A DNA stretch of 64,000 nucleotides from Embleya sp051903075 (GCF_051903075.1 NZ_CP182423.1:1426001-1490000); one strand, 5' to 3'. Shown: positions 8,028-16,704, counted from the stretch's first letter. Program-made: numbers and translations. The notes: a model not told the origin generated them from the sequence alone.

Positions 8028-10127
8028 CTACGCGCGCGGCGCGGATTCGGCGCCCCGGTCCTGTTGCAACCGCCACAGTTCGGCGAACAACCCGTCGTGT
8101 TCCGCGAGGAGTTCGTCGAACGTGCCCTGCTGGGTCACCCGCCCCGAGTCCATCACCACGATGTGGTCCGCGACCGCGACGTTGGCCAGTCGATGGGTGA
8201 CCAGGACGACGGCGCTGTCCCGGGCGATCTCGCGAAGGCCCGCGAAGATGCGGTGTTCGGCTCGGGGGTCGAGGGCGGAGGTGGGTTCGTCCAGGCAGAT
8301 CAGCCCCGGCTCGCCGTACAGCGCGCGGGCGATGCCGAATCGTTGCCACTGGCCCACGGACGGGTCGACGCCGCCCCACCATTCGCGGGCCAGGAGGGTG
8401 CCGAGGCCGCGCGGGAGGCCGGCGATCACGTCGTCCGCGCCCGAGGCGCCGGCCGCGCGCTCGATCGCTTCGTCGTCGTCCTCGCGGGGTTGGCCGAGGT
8501 TGATGTTCAGGCGGGCGGACAGCGGCCAGCGGGCGATCTCCTGCGGGACGTAGCCGACGTGGGACCAGGCCGCGTGCGGGTCGAGGTCGCCCACGTCGTC
8601 GCCGTTCCAGGTGACCCGGCCCTCGTGGGCCAGGTACAGGCCGCACAGCAGGCGGGACAGGGTCGACTTGCCGGAGCCGTTCTCCCCCACCAGGGCCAGG
8701 ATGGTCCCTCTGCGCAGTTCCAGGTCGATGTCGGCGACGGCGGGTGCGGCCTTGCCGGGGTAGCGGTAGGTGACGTTCTCGGCGCGGACCACGACGGGCG
8801 GCTCGGGGACGAGGTCGCCGCGCTTCATCGCGTGGCCGCCGGCCTCGTCGAGGAAGCGGGCCCAGTCGTCGAGGTACAGGCCGACGCTGTAGAGCCGACT
8901 GCCGGAGACCACCAGGCCGCCCAGGGCCGTACCGACCGTGCGCAGCGCGATCACCGCGGTGCCGGCGGCGGCCACCGACATACGGTCCGTGGACAGCAGG
9001 TACGCCAGCGCGGCCCACACCAGGCTTGCCGCCAGCCCGCCGACGGCGGCGCCGACCAGGCCGATCTTGGCGGTGGTCCAGGCGCCGGACTGGGTGACCC
9101 GCTGTACCCGATCGGCCGCGACGGCATAGCGGCCAAGCAGGAACGGCGCCATGGTGCCGGCCCGGAGCTGGTCGGCCCAGCGCTGGTCGGAGATGTGCCA
9201 GCGCAGCATGTTGAGCAGCCGCCGCTCGTCCTGGGTGTGCAGCGTGGTGAGGTATTCGACCCGCGCCCCGCGTACCGCCGCCACTCCGCGCGGCAGCGCG
9301 CCCAGGAGCAGCAGGGGCAGCAGCACCGGATGCAGGAGGGTGAGTACGGACGCGGCGGCGATCAGCGAGGCGCAGGCGGCGAGGACGTCCTGGGACTGCG
9401 GCATCAGGCCGCGCATCGATTGCAGGCCCCGATCGGCGGCGTCCCACCGGTCCTGATAGCCGGGGTGGTTGTAGGCGGCCAACTCGGCCCGGGAGGCGGC
9501 CTGGAGCAGCAGCCATTCGGACTCGCGGGTCAGCCGCGGGGTCACCCGCGCGGACAGCGCCACCACGGCGATGCCGAGCACGGCGCGCAGCCCGACCGCC
9601 GCGCTCAGCAGGAGGATCGAGGGCAGCGCGTCGCGCAACCGGTCGGTGACGTCGCCCGACGCGATCAGCGCGGTGATCGTTCCGGTCGTGGCGAGCAGTC
9701 CGCCGGCTTCGAGGACGCCGGCCAGGACCTGACATACCATCAGCGCGACCAGGGCTCGCGGATCGGCCTTCCAGGCGAGGCGCATGGCGCGCACGAGCAG
9801 GTGCGGCAGGCGGGCGGCCATGGCGCGGGTGGTGATCTTCGTCAGCGCGACCGCGGTGTCCCGGCCGGGGGGTGCGAACGCCAGTTCCTGGTCCGGGCGT
9901 TCGTCTTGGGTCGGGGCTTCGGCGGGGGTGTCGGGCGGGACTCGGGTCGGGACTCGGGTCGGGGCTTCGGCGGGGTCTTCGGTCGGGGCTTCGGCGGGGT
10001 CCTCGGGCGGGGTCTCTGCGGGGGCCTCCGGCGTGGTGGCGCTCTGGTGCGGGATGGCGTTCGGCCCGGGTTTCGAGCGGGCGTCGCTCAGGGGGGTGGG
10101 ATCTTCTCCGGCGGGTTTCGCGGTCAC
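8028..10127 (-). CDS. type I ABC exporter (fused permease and ATPase)
   Basis: About 699 residues from a GTG at 10127 with GGAAGG upstream. The N-terminal ~75 residues are Pro/Glu/Ala-rich with tandem repeats (EDPAEAPT twice, TRVP twice), then six predicted membrane helices, then a nucleotide-binding domain. Walker A is GENGSGKST near residue 477 and Walker B is GLICLDEPTSALDP. The signature motif is DPSVGQWQRFGIAR instead of LSGGQ. A variant of this kind occurs in actinomycete exporters linked to peptide natural products (from memory). The full transporter would be a homodimer. No precursor or modification gene is adjacent, so cargo is unknown. The start is the least certain part, because the frame stays open to 10325. 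Confidence 0.85.
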   Translation of the reverse strand: MTAKPAGEDPTPLSDARSKPGPNAIPHQSATTPEAPAETPPEDPAEAPTEDPAEAPTRVPTRVPPDTPAEAPTQDERPDQELAFAPPGRDTAVALTKITTRAMAARLPHLLVRAMRLAWKADPRALVALMVCQVLAGVLEAGGLLATTGTITALIASGDVTDRLRDALPSILLLSAAVGLRAVLGIAVVALSARVTPRLTRESEWLLLQAASRAELAAYNHPGYQDRWDAADRGLQSMRGLMPQSQDVLAACASLIAAASVLTLLHPVLLPLLLLGALPRGVAAVRGARVEYLTTLHTQDERRLLNMLRWHISDQRWADQLRAGTMAPFLLGRYAVAADRVQRVTQSGAWTTAKIGLVGAAVGGLAASLVWAALAYLLSTDRMSVAAAGTAVIALRTVGTALGGLVVSGSRLYSVGLYLDDWARFLDEAGGHAMKRGDLVPEPPVVVRAENVTYRYPGKAAPAVADIDLELRRGTILALVGENGSGKSTLSRLLCGLYLAHEGRVTWNGDDVGDLDPHAAWSHVGYVPQEIARWPLSARLNINLGQPREDDDEAIERAAGASGADDVIAGLPRGLGTLLAREWWGGVDPSVGQWQRFGIARALYGEPGLICLDEPTSALDPRAEHRIFAGLREIARDSAVVLVTHRLANVAVADHIVVMDSGRVTQQGTFDELLAEHDGLFAELWRLQQDRGAESAPRA

Positions 10128-10540
10128 GACGGCGCCTTCCGATCGTGCGGGGTGGGATCGCTCGGCGGAGCGTCCGCCAATGCTGGTGCGGTGGGGTGAC
10201 ACCCCGGCAGAGCGCACCGGTGTGAGAGCGAGGCGTGGAGCCGAACCGGGCGCCTCGAACGGGCGCTCGACCAAACGATTCGCTGCCCGGCTCCGCCGAC
10301 CGATCGGCGCCGGACACCCCACCACACGCGCGCTCGCCCGATCGACCGCACCGCGCGCCGGGCGTGCCCGGGAGGCGCATCGGCCGGCCGGGGTGACGCG
10401 CGACGAACGACTCCCGCCCGCGCCTTCCGGCCCGGACCGCCGCGCACGCCGCCGCCCGCTCCCCCGTTGGGTCGCGGCGCCGAGGGGGTGCCTATCCTGG
10501 CGGGGACACGGGGCGGCCGGACCAAGGGTGAGGTGCGACG
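10128..10540. other. 413-bp intergenic region between divergent genes
   Basis: Lies between the starts of the ABC exporter and the Gfo/Idh/MocA gene. No convincing ORF, hairpin or repeat was seen. It should hold the two promoters, but neither has a clear -35/-10 pair by eye. Confidence 0.4.
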
Positions 10541-11551
10541 ATGAGTGCTGCCGTACGGACCATTCGCTGGGGCATCCTGTCGACCGGCGGTATCGCCGCC
10601 GAGTTCACCAAGGCGCTGCGGAGCCTGCCGGATACCGAAGTGATCGCGGTCGGGTCGCGCGGCACGGCGAGCGCGAAGGCCTTCGCCGAGCGGCACGAGA
10701 TCCCCCGGGCGTACGGCAGTTGGGCCGAGTTGGCCGCCGACGACGACATCGACATCGTCTATGTCGCCACCCCGCACTCGGCGCATCGTGAGGCGGCGGG
10801 GCTGTGTCTGACGGCCGGGCGGGCGGTGTTGTGCGAGAAGGCGTTCACGCTGAACTCGCGCGAGGCCCGCGAACTGGTCGAACTGGCCCGGGGACGCGGG
10901 TTGTTCCTGATGGAGGCCATGTGGACGTACTGCCACCCGCTGATCCGCCGGATGTGTGAACTGGTCCGGGAGGGCGTGATCGGCGAGGTGCGCAGCATAT
11001 CCGCCGCGTTCGGCTTCGCCGGGGACCTCCCGCCCGAGCACCGGCTGCGCGACCCGGCGCAGGGTGGCGGCGCCCTGCTCGACCTGGGGGTCTACCCGGT
11101 CTCCTTCGCCCACTTGCTGCTCGGCGAGCCCGACACGATCCGGGCCTGGGCCCACCGGACCCCCGAGGGGGTGGACGCGAACACCGGCATCGTCCTGGGC
11201 TGGAACAGCGGTGCCGTGGCCACCCTGGGCTGCTCCATGACGGCCGACACCGACGCGCCCGCGACCGTCGCCGGCACCCTGGGGCGGATCGAGTTCGCCG
11301 ACGGCTTCTACTACCCGGACCGGTTCGTCGTGCACCGCCGGGGCGAGGAGCCTCGGACCGTGCTGCTCGCGGACGTCACCGACGATCCCGAACGCGGCAC
11401 GATGCGGCACGAGGCGATCGAGGTGATGCGCTGCCTGCGCGCGGGCGAGACCGAGTCCCCGCTGGTGCCGCCGGCGGGCACGCTGGCCGTGATGCGCACG
11501 CTGGACACCGTGCGCGAGCACATCGGGGTGCGCTACCCGGGCGTCGACTAG
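10541..11551 (+). CDS. Gfo/Idh/MocA-family oxidoreductase
   Basis: 336 residues. N-terminal Rossmann domain with GILSTGGIAAEF, DIVYVATPHSAHREAA and the family Lys-containing motif CEKAFTLN. The C-terminal domain contains GGGALLDLGVYPVSFAHLLLG. Closest in layout to the dimeric dihydrodiol dehydrogenase / trans-1,2-dihydrobenzene-1,2-diol dehydrogenase subgroup, NAD(P)-dependent and cytosolic. Start ATG at 10541 follows a GTGAGG. It stands alone between an exporter and a degenerate region, so the substrate cannot be inferred. Confidence 0.9.
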   Translation: MSAAVRTIRWGILSTGGIAAEFTKALRSLPDTEVIAVGSRGTASAKAFAERHEIPRAYGSWAELAADDDIDIVYVATPHSAHREAAGLCLTAGRAVLCEKAFTLNSREARELVELARGRGLFLMEAMWTYCHPLIRRMCELVREGVIGEVRSISAAFGFAGDLPPEHRLRDPAQGGGALLDLGVYPVSFAHLLLGEPDTIRAWAHRTPEGVDANTGIVLGWNSGAVATLGCSMTADTDAPATVAGTLGRIEFADGFYYPDRFVVHRRGEEPRTVLLADVTDDPERGTMRHEAIEVMRCLRAGETESPLVPPAGTLAVMRTLDTVREHIGVRYPGVD

Positions 11552-11623
11552 CCGACGCGTTCGGCGGCGGGCCCGATTCAGGCAACCGCCGTGCCCGCCA
11601 CGGCTGTTGCCGCGCCCGACGGC

Positions 11624-11784
11624 TCAACACGGCCCTTGGCGCTCTGCCGCGAGCAGGCGCAGCGCCGCGACATGCGCCCCGTCGGTCCGTACCTGACCGG
11701 CGACCGCCGCGGCGCGCTGGGCCCGCTCGGGCCGCAGGGCGTCGTCGAGGGCCGCGATCAGCGAGTCGGTGGTCGGCGTCCCGG
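11624..11784 (-). pseudogene. C-terminal remnant of a UGT/MGT-type glycosyltransferase
   Basis: The translated fragment from TPTTDSLIAALDDAL to GQVRTDGAHVAALRLLA looks like the last ~50 residues of actinomycete MGT/UGT glycosyltransferases (VAGQVRTDGA.VAA.RLL type ending). Nothing upstream in any frame restores the N-terminal and nucleotide-sugar-binding domains. The homology appears to stop shortly before a 28-bp perfect palindrome at 11857. I read this as a decayed relic, not an active gene; the family assignment is from memory of the motif. Confidence 0.35.
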
Positions 11785-11856
11785 GCGCGTGCGGCGGAAC
11801 TGTTCGCCGACGCCCGGAAGCGCGTCGAACAGGGCAACGGCCCCCGCTGACCCACC

Positions 11857-11884
11857 GGTGGGCGGGATCATGATCCCGCCCACC
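11857..11884 (-). terminator. perfect 28-bp palindrome after the DUF4232 gene
   Basis: Arms GGTGGGCGGGATCA and TGATCCCGCCCACC, exact, with no intervening loop. It ends 10 bp beyond the lipoprotein stop codon (minus strand), the expected place for a transcription terminator. Confidence 0.65.
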
Positions 11885-11894
11885 TTGCCGAGGG

Positions 11895-12563
11895 TTACTT
11901 CGCGGCGATCGCCGCGGCCGTCGTGGGATACCAACCACCCATGAAGGCATCGGCGTTCACGAACAGCTCGCCGCTCGGCTTGTCGAGCGCGTGCACCGGC
12001 AGCCGCTTGCCGGTCTGCCCGGCCTTGTTCGCCTCCACGGCCACCTGGATGTCGGCGATCTCCGAGCCGCCGCCCGGCGCCGGCGGTGCCGGGTGGAAGG
12101 CGGCGTAGGCGGTGCCGCCGGGCTTGAGCGTCTGGAACGGGTATTGGTAGTCGTTGCCGTGCTCGACGTCCCGGCCGGCCGTACCGCCCGCGTACACCTG
12201 CGGCCAACCCGGCAGCACACAGGCCGCGGCGCCGGTGTTGGTGCCCACGACGAGCAGCACGTCCTTGTGCCCGGCCGGGTAGTCGACCTTGAGCGAGATC
12301 TGGTCCTGTGCGCACTCCCCGCCGGGGGTGCCGGTCGACTTGGCGGTCGAGGTCGGCGTGCCGGCGGGCCCGGTCGCGGCGCCGGAGGCGGTCGGGGAGG
12401 GTGTGGTGCCGGTCGCGGCGACGGTGGCCGGGGCGGTGATGGCCCGGCCTCCCGGGTCCGCCGTGGTGGCCTTCTTTTCCTTGTCCTCGTCGTTGCAGGC
12501 GGACAGGCCCAGCACCGCACAGCCGGCGATCACGACCGCGCCGAGGCGCACGAAAACAGACAT
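11895..12563 (-). CDS. DUF4232 lipoprotein
   Basis: 222 residues. The signal peptide ends in a lipobox, VLGLSAC, with Cys near residue 23. A ~65-residue Thr/Pro/Ala-rich linker follows, then a beta-rich DUF4232 domain (about residues 90-222) with two Cys (GGECAQDQ and AAACVLPGWPQV) that could form a disulphide, and the G-T-AYAAFH segment. Exported and anchored to the outer face of the membrane. Function of the family is unknown. Start ATG at 12563 has GGGGGA six bases upstream. A TATATT at 12618-12623 (minus strand) is a possible -10. Single-gene unit with a palindromic terminator. Confidence 0.85.
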   Translation of the reverse strand: MSVFVRLGAVVIAGCAVLGLSACNDEDKEKKATTADPGGRAITAPATVAATGTTPSPTASGAATGPAGTPTSTAKSTGTPGGECAQDQISLKVDYPAGHKDVLLVVGTNTGAAACVLPGWPQVYAGGTAGRDVEHGNDYQYPFQTLKPGGTAYAAFHPAPPAPGGGSEIADIQVAVEANKAGQTGKRLPVHALDKPSGELFVNADAFMGGWYPTTAAAIAAK

Positions 12564-12760
12564 GGTGATTCCCCCGTGTAGTGCCCGGTTGTTGGTTCCC
12601 CGGGCAGAGCGCAGATCAATATAGGGGTACGAATCGCCTGCCGTGCGCGTGGTGCGGCCGGTGATCATTTGGTGACGGAGGGGTCGTGGACACCCGCGCG
12701 GCGGTCGGCCCCGGCCCGACCCCCGCCGGCCACGCTCGACGGGCGAACGGGCCGGACGGG

Positions 12761-13192
12761 TCAGCGGATTCTGGCCCCGTAGACGTGGTCGACCGTCATC
12801 GTCATCAGCACCCGACGATCGGACACCATCACCGACCGGTACTCCGCCCAGTCCGGGTGCTCCCCGGCCGCCGCGCGGTAGTAGTCCACCAGCGCGTCGA
12901 CCTCGGGACCGTCCGGGTCGGTGCCCGGTCCGATGAGCGTCGCGACACCCTCGGCGGTGGCCCAGGAGCCGCCGTCCGAGCTGGTGACCTCGAGCGTCGC
13001 GCGCGGGTCGCGGCGCAGGTTGGCGGTCTTGGCCCGGCCCTCGGTCATCGAGACGTGCAGCACGCCGGCCGCTCGATCGTAGAAGGGCATCACGGGGGAC
13101 AGCTGGGGGCGGCCGTCCGCCTTGATGGTCGCGAGCACGCCGAGGCGGCTCTGCGCGAGCAGCGAATGCGGGTCGAACGATGAGGTGCTCAT
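12761..13192 (-). CDS. PPOX-class F420-dependent oxidoreductase-like protein
   Basis: 143 residues. Split beta-barrel of the pyridoxamine-phosphate-oxidase-like fold: LGVLATIKADGRPQLSPVMPFYD at the start, TANLRRDPRATLEVTSSDGGSWATAEGVATLIG in the middle, and a conserved RVLMTMTVDHVYGARI end. This matches the TIGR03618-type proteins that bind F420 or flavin. Start ATG at 13192 is the family start; an upstream in-frame TTG was not used. It lies 61 bp downstream of the imine-reductase-like gene on the same strand and may share its transcript. Confidence 0.85.
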   Translation of the reverse strand: MSTSSFDPHSLLAQSRLGVLATIKADGRPQLSPVMPFYDRAAGVLHVSMTEGRAKTANLRRDPRATLEVTSSDGGSWATAEGVATLIGPGTDPDGPEVDALVDYYRAAAGEHPDWAEYRSVMVSDRRVLMTMTVDHVYGARIR

Positions 13193-13253
13193 GTCAGGGC
13201 CCAATTCCCGATCGGGCGCCGCGTATTCCCCCCGCGCCCGGCCCGATCGCCGA

Positions 13254-14153
13254 TCACGCGCGGGTCCCGGCCGGCGCCCGGAGCTGTTCGATCACGGCCG
13301 CGTAGCCGCTGCCGCCGTGTCCGTCGGCCACCGCCCGCTCGGCCACGGCCCGCACCAACCTCGGGAACGCGGCGTCGACGCCCAGCGATTCGCTCTCGTG
13401 CACCAGGTGCTCCATCGAGGCGAGGTGCGTGTCGATACTGGCGTCGAGCACCGGATACCTGCCCTCGTCGATCTGCGCGGCGTAGCCGGCCAGCCATTCG
13501 GCCACCGTCGCCAGCCCCTGCCGAGCCACCGGCGCGAACGTGCCCGCGCTCACCCCGGCGGTGTCGAGCAGCGCGGCCCCCTGGAGGAATCCGTTCAGGA
13601 TGCCCCACATCAGACCGAGCATGGACGCGTCGTAGAGCGCGGACAGACCCTGGTCCGCGCCGAGGTACGCGGTCCCGCCGCCCAGGCTCCGCAGCGCCGA
13701 CTCGTGCCGCTCGAAAGCGGCCGGCGGGCCGCTGTAAAGGATCACCCCCTCGGGCGTACCGATCGCGGTCGGCGCGCCCAGGATCGCCCCGTCGAGGTAG
13801 TCCGCGCCGTGCCCCGCGGCCCACGCGGCGGTCTCCCGGGCCTCCTGCGAGGTGCCCGTGGTCACGTTGACCAGGGTCCGACCGGCCAACGTCCCGGCCG
13901 ACGGGTCGAGCAGTTCGCGCACGGCGGCGTAGTCCGTGACGCAGACGACCACGAGCGCGCCGGCCGCGACGGCGTCCGCGACCGAGGGGGCGAGCCGCGC
14001 GCCCCGCGCGACAAGGTCGTCGGCCTTGGCCGGCGAACGGTTCCACACCGTGGTGGGGTATCCCTCGCGCAGAAGGGTGTCGGCCAGTGCCCGACCCATG
14101 TGCCCCAGACCGATGACCGTCACGGGTGTGCGGTCGACGTCGTGCGTTTCCAT
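13254..14153 (-). CDS. NADPH-dependent imine-reductase-like / beta-hydroxyacid dehydrogenase-type protein
   Basis: 299 residues. The N-terminal Rossmann domain has VIGLGHMGRAL and the NADPH-favouring VWNRSPAKAD. NVTTGTSQEA stands where hydroxyacid dehydrogenases carry their substrate-binding Ser, and the catalytic Lys of that family is missing. The long inter-domain helix and the YDASMLGLMWGILNGF segment with an Asp match bacterial imine reductases. Start ATG at 14153 has AAGGAG five bases upstream. It is divergent from a MerR gene, and the MerR operator sits in the spacer of this gene's own promoter, so control by that regulator is very likely. Confidence 0.82.
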   Translation of the reverse strand: METHDVDRTPVTVIGLGHMGRALADTLLREGYPTTVWNRSPAKADDLVARGARLAPSVADAVAAGALVVVCVTDYAAVRELLDPSAGTLAGRTLVNVTTGTSQEARETAAWAAGHGADYLDGAILGAPTAIGTPEGVILYSGPPAAFERHESALRSLGGGTAYLGADQGLSALYDASMLGLMWGILNGFLQGAALLDTAGVSAGTFAPVARQGLATVAEWLAGYAAQIDEGRYPVLDASIDTHLASMEHLVHESESLGVDAAFPRLVRAVAERAVADGHGGSGYAAVIEQLRAPAGTRA

Positions 14154-14189
14154 CGTGGCTCCTTCGTGTGACGCGATGCCTGTGGCAGG

Positions 14190-14221
14190 ATCATCGACGT
14201 TCACACCGGTATGAAGGTCAA
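14190..14221 (-). promoter_or_regulatory. MerR-type promoter of the imine-reductase-like gene, with operator in the spacer
   Basis: On the minus strand TTGACC (complement of 14216-14221) and GATGAT (complement of 14190-14195) are separated by 20 bp, the lengthened spacer typical of MerR-activated promoters. The spacer contains TTCACACCGGTATGAA (14200-14215), a 16-bp inverted repeat with one mismatched pair. Confidence 0.7.
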
Positions 14222-14262
14222 CCGAGAAGGTCGACCACGCAGGTCGACCACGAACGTCAACC
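14216..14262. repeat. four GGTCGACC-type repeats at exact 13-bp period
   Basis: GGTCAACC (14216), GGTCGACC (14229), GGTCGACC (14242) and CGTCAACC (14255) begin every 13 bp. The inner two are themselves palindromes. The first overlaps the -35 of the divergent promoter and the last abuts the merR ribosome-binding site. Confidence 0.75.
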
Positions 14263-14274
14263 AGGAGCGCACAC

Positions 14275-14640
14275 GTGCTGATCGGGGAACTGAGTCGACG
14301 CACCGGGGTACACACCCACCAACTGCGCTACTACGAGGCCCAGGGCCTGCTCGAACCCGCGCGCGGCGCCAACGGCTATCGCGAGTACGACGCCGACGCG
14401 GTTCTCACCGTCACCCAGATCCGCGGCCTGCTCGAAGCCGGTCTGTCCACCGAGGACATCGCGTATCTGCTGCCCTGCGCGATCGGCGCGGCCCCCGAGT
14501 TCGCCCCCTGCGGCGAGCTGACCGACTTCCTGCGCACCCGCCTGGACGGACTGGACCAGCGCATCGACGCGCTCACCCACACCCGCCGGGCGCTGCACAC
14601 CTACCTCGACGCCTCGGAACGCGCCGGCGCCCCGCGCTGA
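14275..14640 (+). CDS. MerR-family transcriptional regulator
   Basis: 121 residues. Winged HTH at the N-terminus (LIGELSRRTGVHTHQLRYYEAQGLLEPARGANGYREYDADAV), then a dimerising coiled-coil (residues ~75-115). Two Cys (LPCAIG and FAPCGEL) at about residues 65 and 75 could bind an effector or metal, but the C-terminal domain is short, as in small-molecule or redox MerR proteins. Start GTG at 14275 has AGGAG seven bases upstream. Control of the divergent oxidoreductase gene is supported by the operator in that gene's 20-bp promoter spacer. Confidence 0.9.
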   Translation: MLIGELSRRTGVHTHQLRYYEAQGLLEPARGANGYREYDADAVLTVTQIRGLLEAGLSTEDIAYLLPCAIGAAPEFAPCGELTDFLRTRLDGLDQRIDALTHTRRALHTYLDASERAGAPR

Positions 14641-14643
14641 CGC

Positions 14644-14658
14644 CCCGCCGTCGGCGGG
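14644..14658 (+). terminator. short hairpin between convergent genes
   Basis: CCCGCC and GGCGGG around a GTC loop, directly after the merR stop codon and just before the stop of the convergent gene at 14664. Confidence 0.4.
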
Positions 14659-14663
14659 CATGC

Positions 14664-15233
14664 TCAGGGCTCGTAGCCCAGTTCGCGGATCGCCGCGCGC
14701 CCCTTCTCGATCTGGGCCCGCGCGGCCACCAGATGCGCGTCGGCGCTGCGCAGGCTTGTCCGGACGATCTCGACCACCTCGGCCTGGCCGAGGGTGTGCG
14801 GGTCGGGCGGGCTGGTGGAGGCGAGCAGCGCCAGCACCGCGTCCAGACCGTGGGTGATCGCCGGCGCGGCGCCCCACACCCCCTCCTGGGTCGGCACCGC
14901 GGTGTCGGCGAGGTCGAGCGCGGTCCGGCGCAGGCGATCCTCGATCGCCCGCGTCCAGACGAACGTGGTCACCCACGCGTCATCGGCCCGGGGGTGGTCG
15001 GCCGCCGCCGAGCGCGCGCCCGCCTGGTAGCCGCTGCGCAACACCTCCTGATCGAGCCGGTCCACGTCGCCGGCCGCGGCGGCCTCGATCAGGAACAGCA
15101 ACAACCCGAGCGCCATCGGTCGCGACATCGCATCGGGGTCGTCCGCCGGTTCCGGTACGTCCACACCCAGCACCCGCAGACACGCGACGACCTGCTCCCG
15201 ACTGATCATCGGCCGCCGCGACTCCTCGCTCAT
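14664..15233 (-). CDS. hypothetical cytosolic protein
   Basis: 189 residues from an ATG at 15233 (weak ribosome-binding site). Mostly helical: ISREQVVACLRVLGVDVPE at the start, a hydrophobic helix around RPMALGLLLFLIEAAAAGD, and a Lys/Arg-rich helix near the C-terminus (AARAQIEKGRAAIREL). No signal peptide, metal-site or known catalytic motif. I do not recognise the family. Codon usage looks normal for the window, with strong third-position GC. No operon partner is evident; the next gene on this strand starts 238 bp upstream. Confidence 0.6.
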   Translation of the reverse strand: MSEESRRPMISREQVVACLRVLGVDVPEPADDPDAMSRPMALGLLLFLIEAAAAGDVDRLDQEVLRSGYQAGARSAAADHPRADDAWVTTFVWTRAIEDRLRRTALDLADTAVPTQEGVWGAAPAITHGLDAVLALLASTSPPDPHTLGQAEVVEIVRTSLRSADAHLVAARAQIEKGRAAIRELGYEP

Positions 15234-15471
15234 CGCTGGAACGCCCCGGCCACCGCCCGTGGTTGCGTGTCGACCGACGGGCGGGACCACACGCCGACCG
15301 ATAAGCGGGATCGCGCGTCGAGCGGTAAGCGGGACTGCGTCCTCATCGCGTGCCCTCTCCTGTGCCGGCCGCCGGCCGCCGACCGCGTCGGCGGACTCCC
15401 CGTCCGACGCTAACCGGCTCACGGCAGGCGCGGGGTCCGAGTCGGCGAAACCTCCGAAACCACGCCCGTCC

Positions 15472-16638
15472 CTACCGATCGGCCGTCGTGCGCGAACTCG
15501 CCGCCGTGTTCGGCCGGTTCGCGCACAGCCAAGCGAGTACCGCGGCCAGCAGGGCGGTTCGGCCGGGCAGGTGGGCCAGGTCCACGAACTCGTCCCGGGC
15601 GTGCGGGTGTCCGCCGACCGCGCCCATCCCGTCGAGGGTGGGGATCCCGAGCGCGCCGGTGAAGTTGCCGTCGGAGCCGCCGCCGGAGCGCACGGCGTCG
15701 GGTTCGGGCATGCCCAGGTCCCGGGCCACCGCGCGGACCAGACGCAACAGGTCGGCGGACACGGCCTCTTCGAGGGGATACCGGTTCACCCCACCGGTCA
15801 CCACCAGCCCGGCCCCGGGCAACACCGGGCTCAGCTCGCGCATGTGTCGTGCCACGCGGTCGAGTTCCGCACGAGTCCAGGCGCGTACGTCCACGGACAG
15901 CGTCGCCGCGTCGGGCACGGTGTTGGTGGTGGATCCCGCCGCCGCGACGGTCGGGGTGACCGTGGTGCCGAGGTCCGGCCGGGACACGCCGGCCAACGTG
16001 AGGACATGGTGGGCAAGTTCCACCGTCGCGTTCACCCCCAGTTCGGGTTCCAGGCCGGCATGCGCCGCGCGACCGCGTACCGCCACCCGGAAACCCGCGA
16101 CCCCCTTGCGGGCGGTCTTCACCGCGCCGTCGTCCCCGCTCGGCTCGCCCACCAGTACCGCCCCGGACTCGGCGGCCAGTTCCTCCACCAGGGTGCGGGA
16201 GGTGGGCGAGCCGGTCTCCTCGTCGCCGGTGAGCAGCAGGCCGATCCGATCGGCCGCGCCGGACAGCGCGGCGGCGTACATCATCTGCACGATCCCGGCC
16301 TTCATGTCGAACACGCCGGGCCCGCGTGCGATGCCGTTCCGCACCGAGAAGGGCAACTCGTCGAGCGTGCCCACCGGCCACACCGTGTCGTAGTGCCCGA
16401 GCAGCAGCGGCCCCTTCCCGCTCGGGCGCCAGACGAGGTGGGTGATGCCCTCGCGGACCACCCGCTCCGGCGGACGTCCGAGCAGGCGTTCCCCGGCCGC
16501 CGCGACCGGATCGGCGCAGCGGTCGAGTGCCCGCCGGTCCTCGGAGGGGGATTCGCAGGTGACCAGGTCGCGCAACAGGTCCACCATCGCGTCGAATTGC
16601 TCGGACGCACCGTCGAAGTAGTGCCCGGACACAGTCAT
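15472..16638 (-). CDS. M20-family metallopeptidase (carboxypeptidase G2-like)
   Basis: 388 residues. Di-zinc M20 residues are visible: H and D in LLGHYDTVWPVG, the bridging Asp in FDMKAG, the catalytic Glu and ligand in TGDEETGSP, an Asp/Glu-bearing strand in VGEPSG, the dimerisation-domain His in GRAAHAGLEPE, and the late GGHPHARDEFV segment with the last His. Order and length fit glutamate carboxypeptidase/CPG2-type enzymes that hydrolyse C-terminal residues of N-acyl amino acids or folate-like substrates in the cytosol. Start ATG at 16638. It stands 66 bp upstream of the end of the OYE gene on the same strand. Confidence 0.9.
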   Translation of the reverse strand: MTVSGHYFDGASEQFDAMVDLLRDLVTCESPSEDRRALDRCADPVAAAGERLLGRPPERVVREGITHLVWRPSGKGPLLLGHYDTVWPVGTLDELPFSVRNGIARGPGVFDMKAGIVQMMYAAALSGAADRIGLLLTGDEETGSPTSRTLVEELAAESGAVLVGEPSGDDGAVKTARKGVAGFRVAVRGRAAHAGLEPELGVNATVELAHHVLTLAGVSRPDLGTTVTPTVAAAGSTTNTVPDAATLSVDVRAWTRAELDRVARHMRELSPVLPGAGLVVTGGVNRYPLEEAVSADLLRLVRAVARDLGMPEPDAVRSGGGSDGNFTGALGIPTLDGMGAVGGHPHARDEFVDLAHLPGRTALLAAVLAWLCANRPNTAASSRTTADR

Positions 16639-16704
16639 GCCCGGAATCCTCCCCCGCGCCCGACTCCGGGAATCGCCGCCGTCTTGGGGCGGGACCGACC
16701 CCGA

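Noticed and set aside
7758..10199. An 813-codon frame on the plus strand
   Set aside because: Antisense to the ABC exporter, whose Walker motifs and membrane helices are clear.
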